From Candidatus Parcubacteria bacterium (GTDB lineage Bacteria; Patescibacteriota; Minisyncoccia; Phycocordibacterales; UBA12088): DNA of 64,000 nt. Positions 42,442 to 50,761 of the stretch are shown here, piece by piece; position 1 is the first letter of the stretch, and the number at the start of each line of letters is the position of its first letter. The notes below the pieces were generated by a model. That model had not been told where the DNA came from. It saw nothing but the letters and a program-made list of their open reading frames with translations, and made no database searches. A program made the position numbers and the translations under genes. The stretch is taken from assembly GCA_003694545.1 (NCBI GenBank), contig RFKD01000051.1:1-64000 (forward strand), given 5' to 3'.

Positions 42442-43701
42442 CTACACCACAAACTCGCCGTCGGCGTAAAGGAGGAGGGTGCCGCCTTGTTTCAGGTGCG
42501 CCGTAACCCGACGGCGAGTGGTGGAAATGATGTCGGTGTGGACCGCCGAGTCGTTGTAGCCAAGTCGCTGCCACTCTTCTTCAGAAACCTCTGCGGGGTT
42601 GCCGTCGTGCGCGTCGCGATAGGCTTTACCGAGCGCGATATGCATGTTGCCCCAGCGGCCACCCACATTCTCGTCGTAGAGTGTGTTTGCCATAAACTTC
42701 GTGATGCGGGAGAGGCGCCGATCTGTGAGAGAAAATTCGCCGACCTTATCGGCGTTCGCCACCTTCAGCATCGCTTTAAGGTGCGCCTCGTTCGTGCGGG
42801 AGCGCGCTTTCACCACCCGCCCTTTTTCAAACCACAACTCAATCCCTTCGATTTTAACCCCTTGGCGATATAGCGGCTGGTTAAAGCGAATCCACCCTTC
42901 CGTCCCGCGCCAATCAGGGGAAGTGAATACCTCAAACGAGGGGATATTGCGGCCAGAACCGCCAAGCCAGCTCCGTTTTTCGCCGGGCACGATCTTGAGG
43001 CGCACATCGAGCCCCTCCACCATCAGGTGGTCGACGACGGGGGTGAGCTTGTTGAGCTTGCGGACCACGTGGTCGATTTGGCGCTGAACGGCCCGCCAGC
43101 GCGCAACAGGATCCGCCTCGTCAAGAAAGCAAGCGCGAATAATTTGCCGCCAGTATTCCTTCAGAGACATTCCCGCCTCCTTGGCATAGCCTTCCGTGCC
43201 ATACAGCGCAAGGGTCCAGGTGAGCTTGCCTTCGAGTTCTTTTTGCGTGCGCCAGTCCATAAAAATCTTGCGGGCGGTTTGCGCGCGCATAATCTTCTTA
43301 GGGTCAATCCCTTCCAGCTCGCGCGGGTCGTCTTCTCCCAAGAGGTAGATGTAGTGGGTCATTTCGTCAACGAGGCCGCGGAAGTAGCGTTTGGGGGTCC
43401 AATCGAGCTGGTGCGGCTTCGCAAGCTCGAAAAAATCGCGAGAAAACTGCCAGCGATCCCAACTCTCGGGTATAAAGTTGGAAATCACATTGCCACCCGC
43501 TTTGAGAATTTCGCGGCGCACCGCCAAAAATAGCGGCTTGGTTGCCTCCGCGCCCACCAAATACACCACTTCTCCCTTGCGGATTCCCTTGCCGCCCCAC
43601 AGCGCAAAGCGCACCAACACCTGCGCGTAGCGCTCAAGGACGCGGCAGGGAGGGGTGTAAGAGGTTGCGGTGGTTTGTGGTTGTTGTGAAGAGGGACTCA
43701 T
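42442..43701 (-). CDS. M29-family metallo-aminopeptidase
   Basis: This 419-residue cytoplasmic exopeptidase of the AmpS/PepS (M29) type has the core motifs in order: the dinuclear metal site near GRNIPSFEVFTSPD (Glu), VGEFSLTDRRLSRI (Glu), LYDENVGGRWGNMHIALGKAY (His), and NDSAVHTDIIS (His-Asp). The first ~20 residues are Pro/Thr/Gln-rich and may not belong to the fold. It probably recycles imported or internal peptides, which suits a host-dependent life style (inference). Confidence 0.88.
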   Translation of the reverse strand: MSPSSQQPQTTATSYTPPCRVLERYAQVLVRFALWGGKGIRKGEVVYLVGAEATKPLFLAVRREILKAGGNVISNFIPESWDRWQFSRDFFELAKPHQLDWTPKRYFRGLVDEMTHYIYLLGEDDPRELEGIDPKKIMRAQTARKIFMDWRTQKELEGKLTWTLALYGTEGYAKEAGMSLKEYWRQIIRACFLDEADPVARWRAVQRQIDHVVRKLNKLTPVVDHLMVEGLDVRLKIVPGEKRSWLGGSGRNIPSFEVFTSPDWRGTEGWIRFNQPLYRQGVKIEGIELWFEKGRVVKARSRTNEAHLKAMLKVANADKVGEFSLTDRRLSRITKFMANTLYDENVGGRWGNMHIALGKAYRDAHDGNPAEVSEEEWQRLGYNDSAVHTDIISTTRRRVTAHLKQGGTLLLYADGEFVV

Positions 43702-43758
43702 AAGTTCAAGGGACTACGCTTACTTGATTGAGCCTTGCGTAATTCAAAAATAGCGTCT

Positions 43759-43786
43759 TTGCCATTAATACCGAAGTAACTATAAC
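43759..43786 (+). promoter_or_regulatory. Putative promoter of the SD-preceded gene at 44030
   Basis: TTGCCA (43759-43764), 16 bp, TATAAC (43781-43786). It would give a ~240-nt leader containing two hairpins at 43951-43999. The remaining leader shows no gene. Confidence 0.4.
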
Positions 43787-43950
43787 AGCAATTTCTAATG
43801 AGGCAACATCAGGAATGAGTCGCGCGCCCTAAATTTTAGATAGGATGCTCGCAGAGGAAGTTTTTCTCTCAAGCGCAGGGCGGAGCGGGAGTTTTTCCAA
43901 CATTTTTCTCCGTAGGGCCCGTTTATTCTTGAGTTCCCGCTGAGCTTGAG

Positions 43951-43999
43951 GATGAACGACCCGGCGGGGTCGTCATCCGGTGGAAAGAGAGAGCCACCG
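43951..43999 (+). promoter_or_regulatory. Two hairpins in the leader of the gene at 44030
   Basis: The stem ACGACCC/GGGTCGT (43956-43973), extended by GATGA/TCATC, is followed by CGGTGG/CCACCG (43978-43999). They lie 30 nt before the start codon of the next gene and could act as mRNA stabiliser or control element. Confidence 0.45.
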
Positions 44000-44029
44000 T
44001 AGCATGTTTTTGTAGAAGGAGAAAAACAG

Positions 44030-44444
44030 ATGGTTGCCCTTGCTGAGGAGTATTTGAAAAAGGGCGGCGAGATATCGCCAGTGTGGAAAAACTTTACTGA
44101 GAAAGCGCGAGAGGGGGTACGAGCGCGTCGGCTTTTCTCACTCCCTGAGCGCCTCGAGAAGCGGCGCACGCCAGAAGAGCAAGCAACTCTTGCGATCTCA
44201 ATGGCAAAAAGAGGTGGGGCGCTTCAAAGAGCGAGCCGCTTCTCCTCAAGCGCAAGAGAAGTTGGAGTGCGAATCGAAGGGGGCGGAACCAGCTCAGCCC
44301 AGCGGCGTCGCGCGTTGGAGGACATATACGGGAGACCGAACCTCCGCCGTACTATTTGATCTCGGACTGGAGGTGAAGCTGCGTATCTATGGTTTGGTCA
44401 CATTACGTAACAACGAGAAGCTCCAAGAAGTGTTAGAAAAGTAG
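44030..44444 (+). pseudogene. Small gene of unknown function, interrupted by a frameshift
   Basis: An unusually strong ribosome-binding site (AAGGAG, 8 nt spacing) precedes ATG 44030. The first ~58 codons are helical and charged (VALAEEYLKKGGEISPVWKN). Near the A5 run at 44206-44210 the sensible frame changes to +1, where the sequence continues to EVLEK at 44444. The joined product would be ~138 residues. Two hairpins follow the stop. Either the gene is broken, or one base is miscalled in the A run; a programmed +1 shift cannot be excluded. No family is recognised. Confidence 0.5.
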
Positions 44445-44481
44445 CTTCGCGTGTGCGAAGCTGTTGCTTAACGAAGCAACA
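44444..44481 (+). terminator. Two adjacent hairpins after the frameshifted gene
   Basis: GCTTCGC-GTGT-GCGAAGC (44444-44461) overlaps the stop codon region and TGTTGCTT/AAGCAACA (44462-44481) follows at once. There is no T-run, so they may stabilise the 3' end rather than terminate. The following 44482-44694 shows no gene; a short frame EATGKVEALPIDEVQDRGV is open near 44473-44531 without a start. Confidence 0.45.
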
Positions 44482-44694
44482 GGCAAAGTAGAAGCGCTTC
44501 CGATTGATGAAGTGCAAGACCGAGGCGTGTGAGAAATGATCGCAGCCCACGCATGATGCGTCATGGGGCATAACGCTTATTTGCGGGAACGAGGGTTAGG
44601 CAAAAACCATCTGCAGGAGGTGGTGGGTAAGACTATCTTCCGACCTGCCTTGAGTGGGAATGGAAGAGTGTGTTAGTTTTTGGCGCACGGTAGT

Positions 44695-45606
44695 ATGTTT
44701 TCACGGACGCTTACCAAACTTATTTCTTCGCGTAAAAAGGGCCCCCGAGTCCTTGTGGTGGGCGGGATGCATGGCAATGAGCCTGTTGGGGTGCGGTGGT
44801 TTGAAGCGTTTCAAGAGAAACTCGCGCGGGGCGAATTAACCCTCACGCGCGGGGAAGCACACTTCCTCTTTGGCAATCCTGAGGCGTTCGCGCGGGGGGT
44901 GCGGCACATGGGGTTTGACCTTAACCGGGCGTTCCGCCCGTCTCTGTTGGAGCAAAGCCCGCCCGCGAGCGCGGATGTCGCGCGGGCGCAGGAAATCGCG
45001 CGCCTGTTGGAAGGCGAGCAGTATGACGCGGTGGTGGATTTTCATTCCGTGAGCCGCGGGGATGTGGCGATGGTTGTAACGCGGGTGGAACGGGAAGATG
45101 ACGACAATGTGATAGCTGAAACCGCCGTCGGTGTTCCCCCTGCCTTTCCCATTATTTTTGCGTACCAAGAGGGTGATGTGCCAGGTATGTTTGTTGACTG
45201 GGCACGTAAGCATTTGAAGGCGGAACAAGCCTATGCTGTTGAGTGCGGCAACCACACTTCGCAGTTGGGAGTTGGGCGTGTATGGGCGTTTGTGCGATGG
45301 CTCCTCGGAGAGCGGCTGGCGATGGTGGAAGGCGCATGGCCCGAGGATGCGTCGCTCGCGAACGCGCAAACAAGCCGCAAAGTGTATCGCGTGGTTGCGC
45401 GCATTGACGCGAGTGCGGATTTTCGCTGGGAACTCCCCGAAGAACGGCTCCATTCAGAAGAGTTTGTGGAGGAGGGCGAAGTGTACGCACGACGAGAAGG
45501 GAAGGCCTTGTGCGCTCCAGAGCCTTCCTATTTGATGATGCCTGCCGTCACTTTCGCGCCGCAGGACGAAGCCATCGCGTTTTTGTGCCGTAAGGTGGGA
45601 GGGTGA
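44695..45606 (+). CDS. Succinylglutamate desuccinylase/aspartoacylase-family hydrolase
   Basis: This 303-residue zinc-dependent M14-like deacylase has a first ligand pair in VGGMHGNEPVG (His-x-x-Glu), a substrate-binding FDLNRAF (Asn-Arg) and a third ligand in VVDFHSVSRGD (His). A C-terminal beta domain follows, as in AstE/ASPA. Members remove acyl groups from amino-acid or peptide substrates; the substrate here is unknown. ATG 44695 is preferred to TTG 44680. It stands before the M24 peptidase gene with 16 bp between. Confidence 0.82.
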   Translation: MFSRTLTKLISSRKKGPRVLVVGGMHGNEPVGVRWFEAFQEKLARGELTLTRGEAHFLFGNPEAFARGVRHMGFDLNRAFRPSLLEQSPPASADVARAQEIARLLEGEQYDAVVDFHSVSRGDVAMVVTRVEREDDDNVIAETAVGVPPAFPIIFAYQEGDVPGMFVDWARKHLKAEQAYAVECGNHTSQLGVGRVWAFVRWLLGERLAMVEGAWPEDASLANAQTSRKVYRVVARIDASADFRWELPEERLHSEEFVEEGEVYARREGKALCAPEPSYLMMPAVTFAPQDEAIAFLCRKVGG

Positions 45607-45615
45607 TGCTATACT
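45607..45615 (+). promoter_or_regulatory. Extended -10 element of the M24 peptidase gene
   Basis: TGCTATACT ends 7 nt before ATG 45623: the best example of the recurrent pattern, with a perfect consensus-like TATACT. Confidence 0.6.
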
Positions 45616-45622
45616 CCTTGTG

Positions 45623-46714
45623 ATGCGGCGCATTGCTCTTCCTTTTTTACGACAGCGGGAGATGTTGCTTTGGCACAAGCCAGAAGCGTGCGAATTTGCG
45701 GATATCGCCTATCTCACCGGTTTTCGGGGAACAACTGCGTGGGCCGCCGCAACGCCGCGGGGTGTTTGGCTTTTTGTTGACGCGCGCTATCACGAACGCG
45801 CGCGGAACGAGGCGCACGAAGGAGTGCGGGTGGTTGAAGTGCCAGCGGGAGCCAAGCCTCTTGAAGCGGTCGCGCACTTCGCGCGCGCAAAGCGCGCGCG
45901 AAGTGCGCTTGTGGACCCCTCTATTCCCGCCCTTGTGTTCCGTAGCTTGCGTCGAAAGTTGCGTGCAAGCGGCATAACAACGCGTCTTGCGCGCAAACCG
46001 CTTTTGCGCGAGGCGCGTTCGCGCAAGCGCCCCGAGGAAATCGCGGCCCTTGAACGGGCGCAAGCGCTCACTCAAGCCGCAATAGAAGCGGCGCTCGCGT
46101 CCCTTGCGCCCGGCAAAACGACCGAGCGCGAACTCGCGCTCGAGCTCGAGTGGCAGGGAAGGCGGCGGGGAGCGGAGCGCGCCGCCTTCCCTCCCATTGT
46201 TGCTTTTGGACCCAACAGCGCCTTGCCGCATGCGACGGCGCGCGACGCGCGCGTCGCACAGCGTGGCGCCCTGCTGATTGACGCCGGATTCGTGCTTGAC
46301 GGCTACTGCGGCGATTGCACGCGCACCTTTTGGATCGGCGGCAAACCCGAGCAGATGTTCCTTGCGGCGTACAACACCGTCTTTCGCGCCTACGAAGCTG
46401 CGCGTCGCGCGGCAACCTTCGCGCGCAGCGCAGAAGCGCGCGCCATTGACGCGGCGGCGCGCCAAGTGATTGACGCAAGCATCTTTCGCGGCGCCTTTCT
46501 CCACAGCACGGGGCACGGCGTTGGGTTGGAAATTCACGAATCCCCGTTCCTTTCTCGCTGGAGCGATGAAGTTCTGGGCGGCGGAGAGGTCGTGACCATC
46601 GAGCCGGGGATTTACCTTTCGGGCAAGTTCGGCGTGCGCCTTGAGGATATGGTTGTCGCGGGAGAAGGGCGGGTGTTGGGGTCGGAGGTTCCGCGCGAGG
46701 TGATGTGCAGGTAG
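45623..46714 (+). CDS. M24-family Xaa-Pro aminopeptidase-like protein
   Basis: The 363 residues form an N-terminal creatinase-like domain (~1-125) and a pita-bread catalytic domain. The five metal ligands are present: LIDAGFVLDGYCGDCTRTF (two Asp), STGHGVGLEIHE (His), VVTIEPGIYL (Glu) and VRLEDMV (Glu). It releases N-terminal residues next to proline, or acts as a prolidase. With the M29 and M20 enzymes it makes up a rich peptide-degrading set. The catalytic part is rich in Arg and Ala. Confidence 0.9.
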   Translation: MRRIALPFLRQREMLLWHKPEACEFADIAYLTGFRGTTAWAAATPRGVWLFVDARYHERARNEAHEGVRVVEVPAGAKPLEAVAHFARAKRARSALVDPSIPALVFRSLRRKLRASGITTRLARKPLLREARSRKRPEEIAALERAQALTQAAIEAALASLAPGKTTERELALELEWQGRRRGAERAAFPPIVAFGPNSALPHATARDARVAQRGALLIDAGFVLDGYCGDCTRTFWIGGKPEQMFLAAYNTVFRAYEAARRAATFARSAEARAIDAAARQVIDASIFRGAFLHSTGHGVGLEIHESPFLSRWSDEVLGGGEVVTIEPGIYLSGKFGVRLEDMVVAGEGRVLGSEVPREVMCR

Positions 46715-46863
46715 CTTCTTGACCAATCGGGAGATGTTTGTTAGGATACGATCGCGCTATGAATTGCGCTTCTTTCGCACAACTCCGCTTCATTTGGATT
46801 CTCCTTAGTGGGGGGCGGGGTGCTGTGCGCATGCAATTCTAGCGCACAGGAGAGATTTCAGAA

Positions 46864-46906
46864 AAACACCCTGCCCCCTCTTCCAAAAAGAGGGGGCAGG
46901 GTGTTT
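46864..46906. terminator. Strong bidirectional terminator hairpin
   Basis: AAACACCCTGCCCCCTCTT pairs with AAGAGGGGGCAGGGTGTTT around a CCAAA-like loop, a near-perfect stem of ~18 bp flanked by A- and T-rich ends. It separates the M24 gene from the next transcription unit. Confidence 0.75.
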
Positions 46907-47013
46907 GTTGGTCTTTTTGGTCTTTGATAACGATACATCGCTAAAAAGGCCCCTTGGCAACTTTCTCTTTGTCTGCCTCTTTGACACTGATGTGTGCCGG
47001 TTTTTGAAAGGTC

Positions 47014-47054
47014 GAGGGAGCGCGCGCTGTTACCAAAACACAACGCGCTCCCTC
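47014..47054 (+). promoter_or_regulatory. Leader hairpin before the gene at 47109
   Basis: GAGGGAGCGCG (47014-47024) pairs perfectly with CGCGCTCCCTC (47044-47054), 54 nt before the start codon. With TTGACA-like and GATAAC-like boxes further upstream it suggests a structured 5' leader. Confidence 0.5.
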
Positions 47055-47108
47055 GCCCTTTCCCGGCACCGTGGTGGTGTTGGGCGGCGAGGCAAAGAGG
47101 GGAAGAAG

Positions 47109-48188
47109 ATGGCTCAGATAAAGGTCGTGGAGCGACGCGATCATCATCTCTGCCCTCTGTTTCTGAAGGAGGGCGATACTGCTTGGCCCGAGTGGGCAAA
47201 GCGGAAGTTATGCAACGTCACACTCCCAAAATATAGCCAGGGTTGGAAGAACTATCTTTATCAGCATCGTCCGGGGGAATTCAACCCCCCAGCATTGCAC
47301 GGGGGAATGTTCGTGCAGGTGGATTGCTTCCTCCTAGAGGATGGCCGAGAAATCGTAATCTGCGAGATAGAAAACTCGATCGCCGGCTACGATTTGCTTA
47401 GGATCCTCCACCCGAATTTGGGAGATGCGTGGAGAGAGGCTCTTAACAAATGGGCCCCTGCTGGTGTGTGGGTTGTTTTCTCGCATCCCGAGAAAAAACA
47501 AAGTACGCTGTACTTTGAATGGGGTGGTAAGCCCACTCGAAAGCAACTAGAAATGAGTGGTTTCGTCGGGATCGTTGGACCCGGCGACCCTCTTCCTCAT
47601 GAGGGAAGCTTTCAGCCCAGAACTTCACGCCCTCTCTCTTGGCTCAGGCGTCCGGGCCCATACTCAGATGTGCTGCAGGACCTCTATTTAAGGCGTGCGA
47701 TTTCGGAGCGTAGCATGGTGCCGAATGTGGACGACCCGAGGTGGTCTCTTTGGGACTCACGGGTGGTGAATGATTCTAAGGCGCCGTACCTTTCCCTTAT
47801 TGACGCTCAAGTTTTGGAGAGCGTCGAGGGATTCGAGGGAAAGTTCGAATATACTTGTCGCGCGAAGCCGCTTCGTGACCACTACGGTGGGTACGGGCAC
47901 ATCACGATCACGCAGGACGGAAAAAGGAAAAAAAAAATCGCAGAACTCCGGCACGAGTTGAAGTGTCGTGGTCCTTACGCGATACAGAAAGAATATACTC
48001 CGCCATCTTGTGACATTCCGGGGATCGGCCGATGCGTATATATCGACCGGGTGTTTTGTGCGCTCGACACCGACTTGCGGTGGAAATATGCTGGCGGACT
48101 ACGGTGCTACATGCCGGCTTCCTGCCGGGAAGCACAGCGCAACAGAATACACGGAAACCCCGAAACTATTTGGGCTTGCATATGGTAA
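47109..48188 (+). CDS. Protein of unknown function
   Basis: This 359-residue, probably cytoplasmic protein is rich in Trp, Tyr and Cys. Blocks: GWKNYLYQHRPGEFNPP, FVQVDCFLLEDGREIVICEI, WVVFSHPEKKQSTLYFEW, and a Cys-rich C-terminus (YTCRAK, LKCRG, SCDIPGIGRCVY, RCYMPASC). No family is recognised. ATG 47109 is preceded by a good ribosome-binding site (GAGGGGAAG); the open frame to 46905 is leader. It has its own structured leader and terminator, like the genes at 24834 and 44030, so all three may be acquired cassettes. Confidence 0.6.
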   Translation: MAQIKVVERRDHHLCPLFLKEGDTAWPEWAKRKLCNVTLPKYSQGWKNYLYQHRPGEFNPPALHGGMFVQVDCFLLEDGREIVICEIENSIAGYDLLRILHPNLGDAWREALNKWAPAGVWVVFSHPEKKQSTLYFEWGGKPTRKQLEMSGFVGIVGPGDPLPHEGSFQPRTSRPLSWLRRPGPYSDVLQDLYLRRAISERSMVPNVDDPRWSLWDSRVVNDSKAPYLSLIDAQVLESVEGFEGKFEYTCRAKPLRDHYGGYGHITITQDGKRKKKIAELRHELKCRGPYAIQKEYTPPSCDIPGIGRCVYIDRVFCALDTDLRWKYAGGLRCYMPASCREAQRNRIHGNPETIWACIW

Positions 48189-48196
48189 GAGCCCAC

Positions 48197-48228
48197 AAGA
48201 CCCAAGCGTTTGCTTGGGTCTTCTTTTT
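48197..48228 (+). terminator. Intrinsic terminator
   Basis: AAGACCCAAGC-GTTT-GCTTGGGTCTT (48197-48222) followed by CTTTTTG, an 11-bp perfect stem 8 bp after the stop of the preceding gene. Confidence 0.88.
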
Positions 48229-48283
48229 GCTTTCAAAAACTCAAGATTTATAGTATTGTTGTGTTGAGTTCATTTGTATTTGT

Positions 48284-49414
48284 ATGAGAACAGTGCTTTC
48301 GCCCGTTGTTCGAAACGATATACTCCACCTTACGCGGCGCCTTGTCCAAATTCGATCTGTAGATGGCGATAGGAAGGCGCTCGAACAAGCCCTAGAAACT
48401 GCCGTGCAGACGCTTAAGTCAGTAGGTTTTACCATTGAGCGCTTTGTGAGCAACGGATATCCAAGCGTTTTGGCATATCCGACAACCCACCGCCCAAAGC
48501 GTTTCCGACTTTTGTTTAATGGACATCTGGATGTTGTTCCCGGGAAGGCGCATCAGTATCACCCAACGATAGCAGGCGGCAAGCTGTATGGGGTTGGCTC
48601 TATGGACATGAAGGCGAATGTTGCCGCTATGGTGCATGCTTTGCAGGGGTTTGCGCGTTCTCAGGTGCCTGTAGGAATTCAGTTGGTTACCGATGAACAA
48701 GTGGGAGGAGTGCACGGAACCCTCCATCAAATTCAAAAAGGGGTGCGGGCTGATTTTGTTATTGCGGGTGAGTCCACAAATCTCAACATAGCTCACGCCA
48801 GTAAAGGGATTCTGTGGCTCCAGCTACGCGCGCAAGGCAAATCAGCGCATGGCGCTTACCCTTGGCGAGGAAAGAACGCTCTGTTGTTGATCACGGAAGC
48901 GGTACAATCTCTTATCCGAGAATTTGAAGAAGGTTTTCATGGCAGAGGATTGAATCATTGGGTCTCCACTTTAAATGTCGCGCGTATTGAGACCCCCAAC
49001 ACGGCGTATAACAAGGTTCCTGATGAAGCCTTCGCCTATTTAGATGTTCGTTTTATTCCCGAGGAGGGTCGGGGTAATGTGTTGGGTCGCGTTCGTCGCG
49101 CTCTTCCTTCGGGAGTACGGGTAACTCTTGTGATGGATGAACCCGCGATGTGGACCCCTGAGGATCTGCCTGATGTTATGTTGCTGCAACAAGTCACGCG
49201 ACAAGTGGTAGGAAGGCGTCCTCGCTTATATCGAGCACAAGGATCTTCTGACGCGCGACATTTCGCACGTGTGGGGGGATTTGGTGTAGAATTCGGTCCT
49301 GTTGGAGGCGGACGGAATACGGATAGAGAATGGGTAGACATAGAAAGTGTATTTCGGTTCGCGGAGGTTCTTTCGCGCTACATCCAGGCGGTTATAGCAA
49401 ACAAGGCTCACTAG
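48284..49414 (+). CDS. M20-family peptidase/deacylase (ArgE/DapE-like)
   Basis: This 376-residue zinc hydrolase has first ligand His in FNGHLDVVPG, bridging Asp in GVGSMDMKANVAAM, and TDEQVGG where the general-base and ligand pair (EE) is usual. The dimerisation lid is rich in KSAHGAYPWRGKNA. The C-terminal ligand His is probably in SSDARHFA. Members cleave N-acyl amino acids or peptides; acetylornithine deacetylase, DapE and PepT are all possible, and no lysine or arginine pathway genes are nearby. The D-E variant of the acidic pair should be noted. Confidence 0.83.
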   Translation: MRTVLSPVVRNDILHLTRRLVQIRSVDGDRKALEQALETAVQTLKSVGFTIERFVSNGYPSVLAYPTTHRPKRFRLLFNGHLDVVPGKAHQYHPTIAGGKLYGVGSMDMKANVAAMVHALQGFARSQVPVGIQLVTDEQVGGVHGTLHQIQKGVRADFVIAGESTNLNIAHASKGILWLQLRAQGKSAHGAYPWRGKNALLLITEAVQSLIREFEEGFHGRGLNHWVSTLNVARIETPNTAYNKVPDEAFAYLDVRFIPEEGRGNVLGRVRRALPSGVRVTLVMDEPAMWTPEDLPDVMLLQQVTRQVVGRRPRLYRAQGSSDARHFARVGGFGVEFGPVGGGRNTDREWVDIESVFRFAEVLSRYIQAVIANKAH

Positions 49415-49597
49415 GGGAAGCGCTGCGAGAAGCGAGGCTATTTCTGAAATAGTACGCCAGCTTATCGATAAGAAGTGTTGAGCGTTGCGTTTCTCCGGCG
49501 CAAATTCCTTACCGAAGGATCATGAAAAGTAGCTAGATACCTCCCTGTACCCTCCGGAACTTTTTTCGTGAAGGGAGTTTGCTTATCACACCTAGTC

Positions 49598-49606
49598 TGC
49601 TAGGAT
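49598..49606 (+). promoter_or_regulatory. Extended -10 element of mscS
   Basis: TGCTAGGAT ends 9 nt before ATG 49616. Confidence 0.5.
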
Positions 49607-49615
49607 AGAGACTGT

Positions 49616-50740
49616 ATGTTGAACGGAAGCGCGCGGGCGATAGAAAGCGCTATTGCGCGATGGGGAGAAGGGGTTGGTTTGGATCTCTCTTTTGCCGTTT
49701 TTGGGCACACGCTTGCGGAGTATTTCGCGAGCGTGGTGGTGTTCGCGGCCGCGTTTGTTGCCTTTAAGGTTTTGCAATGGCTCGTTTTGCGCAAGGTAAA
49801 GGCGCTTGCCGAGCGCACGGCAACAGAGTTGGACGATACTTTCGTGAAGATGGTGGCAAGCTTCCGCCCGCCGTTTTACGCATTTTTGGCGTTTTGGCTT
49901 GCTGTGCAATACTTGGGGGCGCACGGCGTGTGGGCGAAAATCCTGACGGCGGTTGCGATCGTGTGGGCGGTTTATCAGGCGGTCATCACGCTTGGGATTC
50001 TCGTTGAAGATCTCCTCCTCAAAAAGATCGCGAAGGATAAGGATCCCAACACGCAAGCCGCGTTGCGCCTTCTGGCAAACTTCGGCAAGGGGGCGCTGTG
50101 GGGGCTTGGCATCGTTCTTTTGCTTGCCAATTTGGGCGTGGATGTTTCTTCCTTGCTTGCGGGGGTGGGGATTGGCGGTATTGCGATCGCGTTTGCCGTG
50201 CAGGGCATCCTTTCGGATCTTTTTAATTCCTTTTCCCTTTACTTCGACAAGCCGTTTGTCGTGGGCGATTTCATTGTCCTGCCCGACGGCAAGATGGGGA
50301 CGGTCAAACACATTGGCTTGAAATCCACCCGCGTTACCTCGCTGACGGGGGAAGAGATTGTCGTTCCTAACTCCGTTCTGACAGGTTCTTCTATCCAAAA
50401 TTTCAAGCGAATGCAGGAGCGCCGCATCACCTTTACACTTGGGGTGGGGTATCACACATCGGTGGACAAACTGCGGCGTGCCCTACAAGTCGTGCGCGAA
50501 GCCATTGAAGCGCGTGATCAGGTGCGGTTCGATCGCGTGCACTTCAAGCAATTTGGCGACTTCGCGCTCATAATTGAGGCGGTGTATTACCTTCAAAACC
50601 CCGACTACACCTTCTATATGGACACGCAGCAGGCAATTAATTTCGCTATCAAGGAAGCGTTTGAAAAAGAGGGGATTGCAATTGCGTTTCCCACGCAAAC
50701 CGTTTATTTGCGTAAAGACGCTGGCGATTTATCTTCTTAA
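49616..50740 (+). CDS. mscS: MscS-family small-conductance mechanosensitive channel
   Basis: The 374 residues have four predicted N-terminal spans and the pore helix (VSSLLAGVGIGGIAIAFAVQ, ~residues 180-200). The beta domain follows (DKPFVVGDFIVLPDGKMGTV) and then TGEEIVVPNSVL and the C-terminal alpha/beta vestibule. It releases solutes on hypo-osmotic shock. It ends 21 bp from the convergent stop of the S1 protease gene; no obvious terminator lies between. Confidence 0.93.
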   Translation: MLNGSARAIESAIARWGEGVGLDLSFAVFGHTLAEYFASVVVFAAAFVAFKVLQWLVLRKVKALAERTATELDDTFVKMVASFRPPFYAFLAFWLAVQYLGAHGVWAKILTAVAIVWAVYQAVITLGILVEDLLLKKIAKDKDPNTQAALRLLANFGKGALWGLGIVLLLANLGVDVSSLLAGVGIGGIAIAFAVQGILSDLFNSFSLYFDKPFVVGDFIVLPDGKMGTVKHIGLKSTRVTSLTGEEIVVPNSVLTGSSIQNFKRMQERRITFTLGVGYHTSVDKLRRALQVVREAIEARDQVRFDRVHFKQFGDFALIIEAVYYLQNPDYTFYMDTQQAINFAIKEAFEKEGIAIAFPTQTVYLRKDAGDLSS

Positions 50741-50761
50741 AACCTCGCAAGGCGCGGTTTT

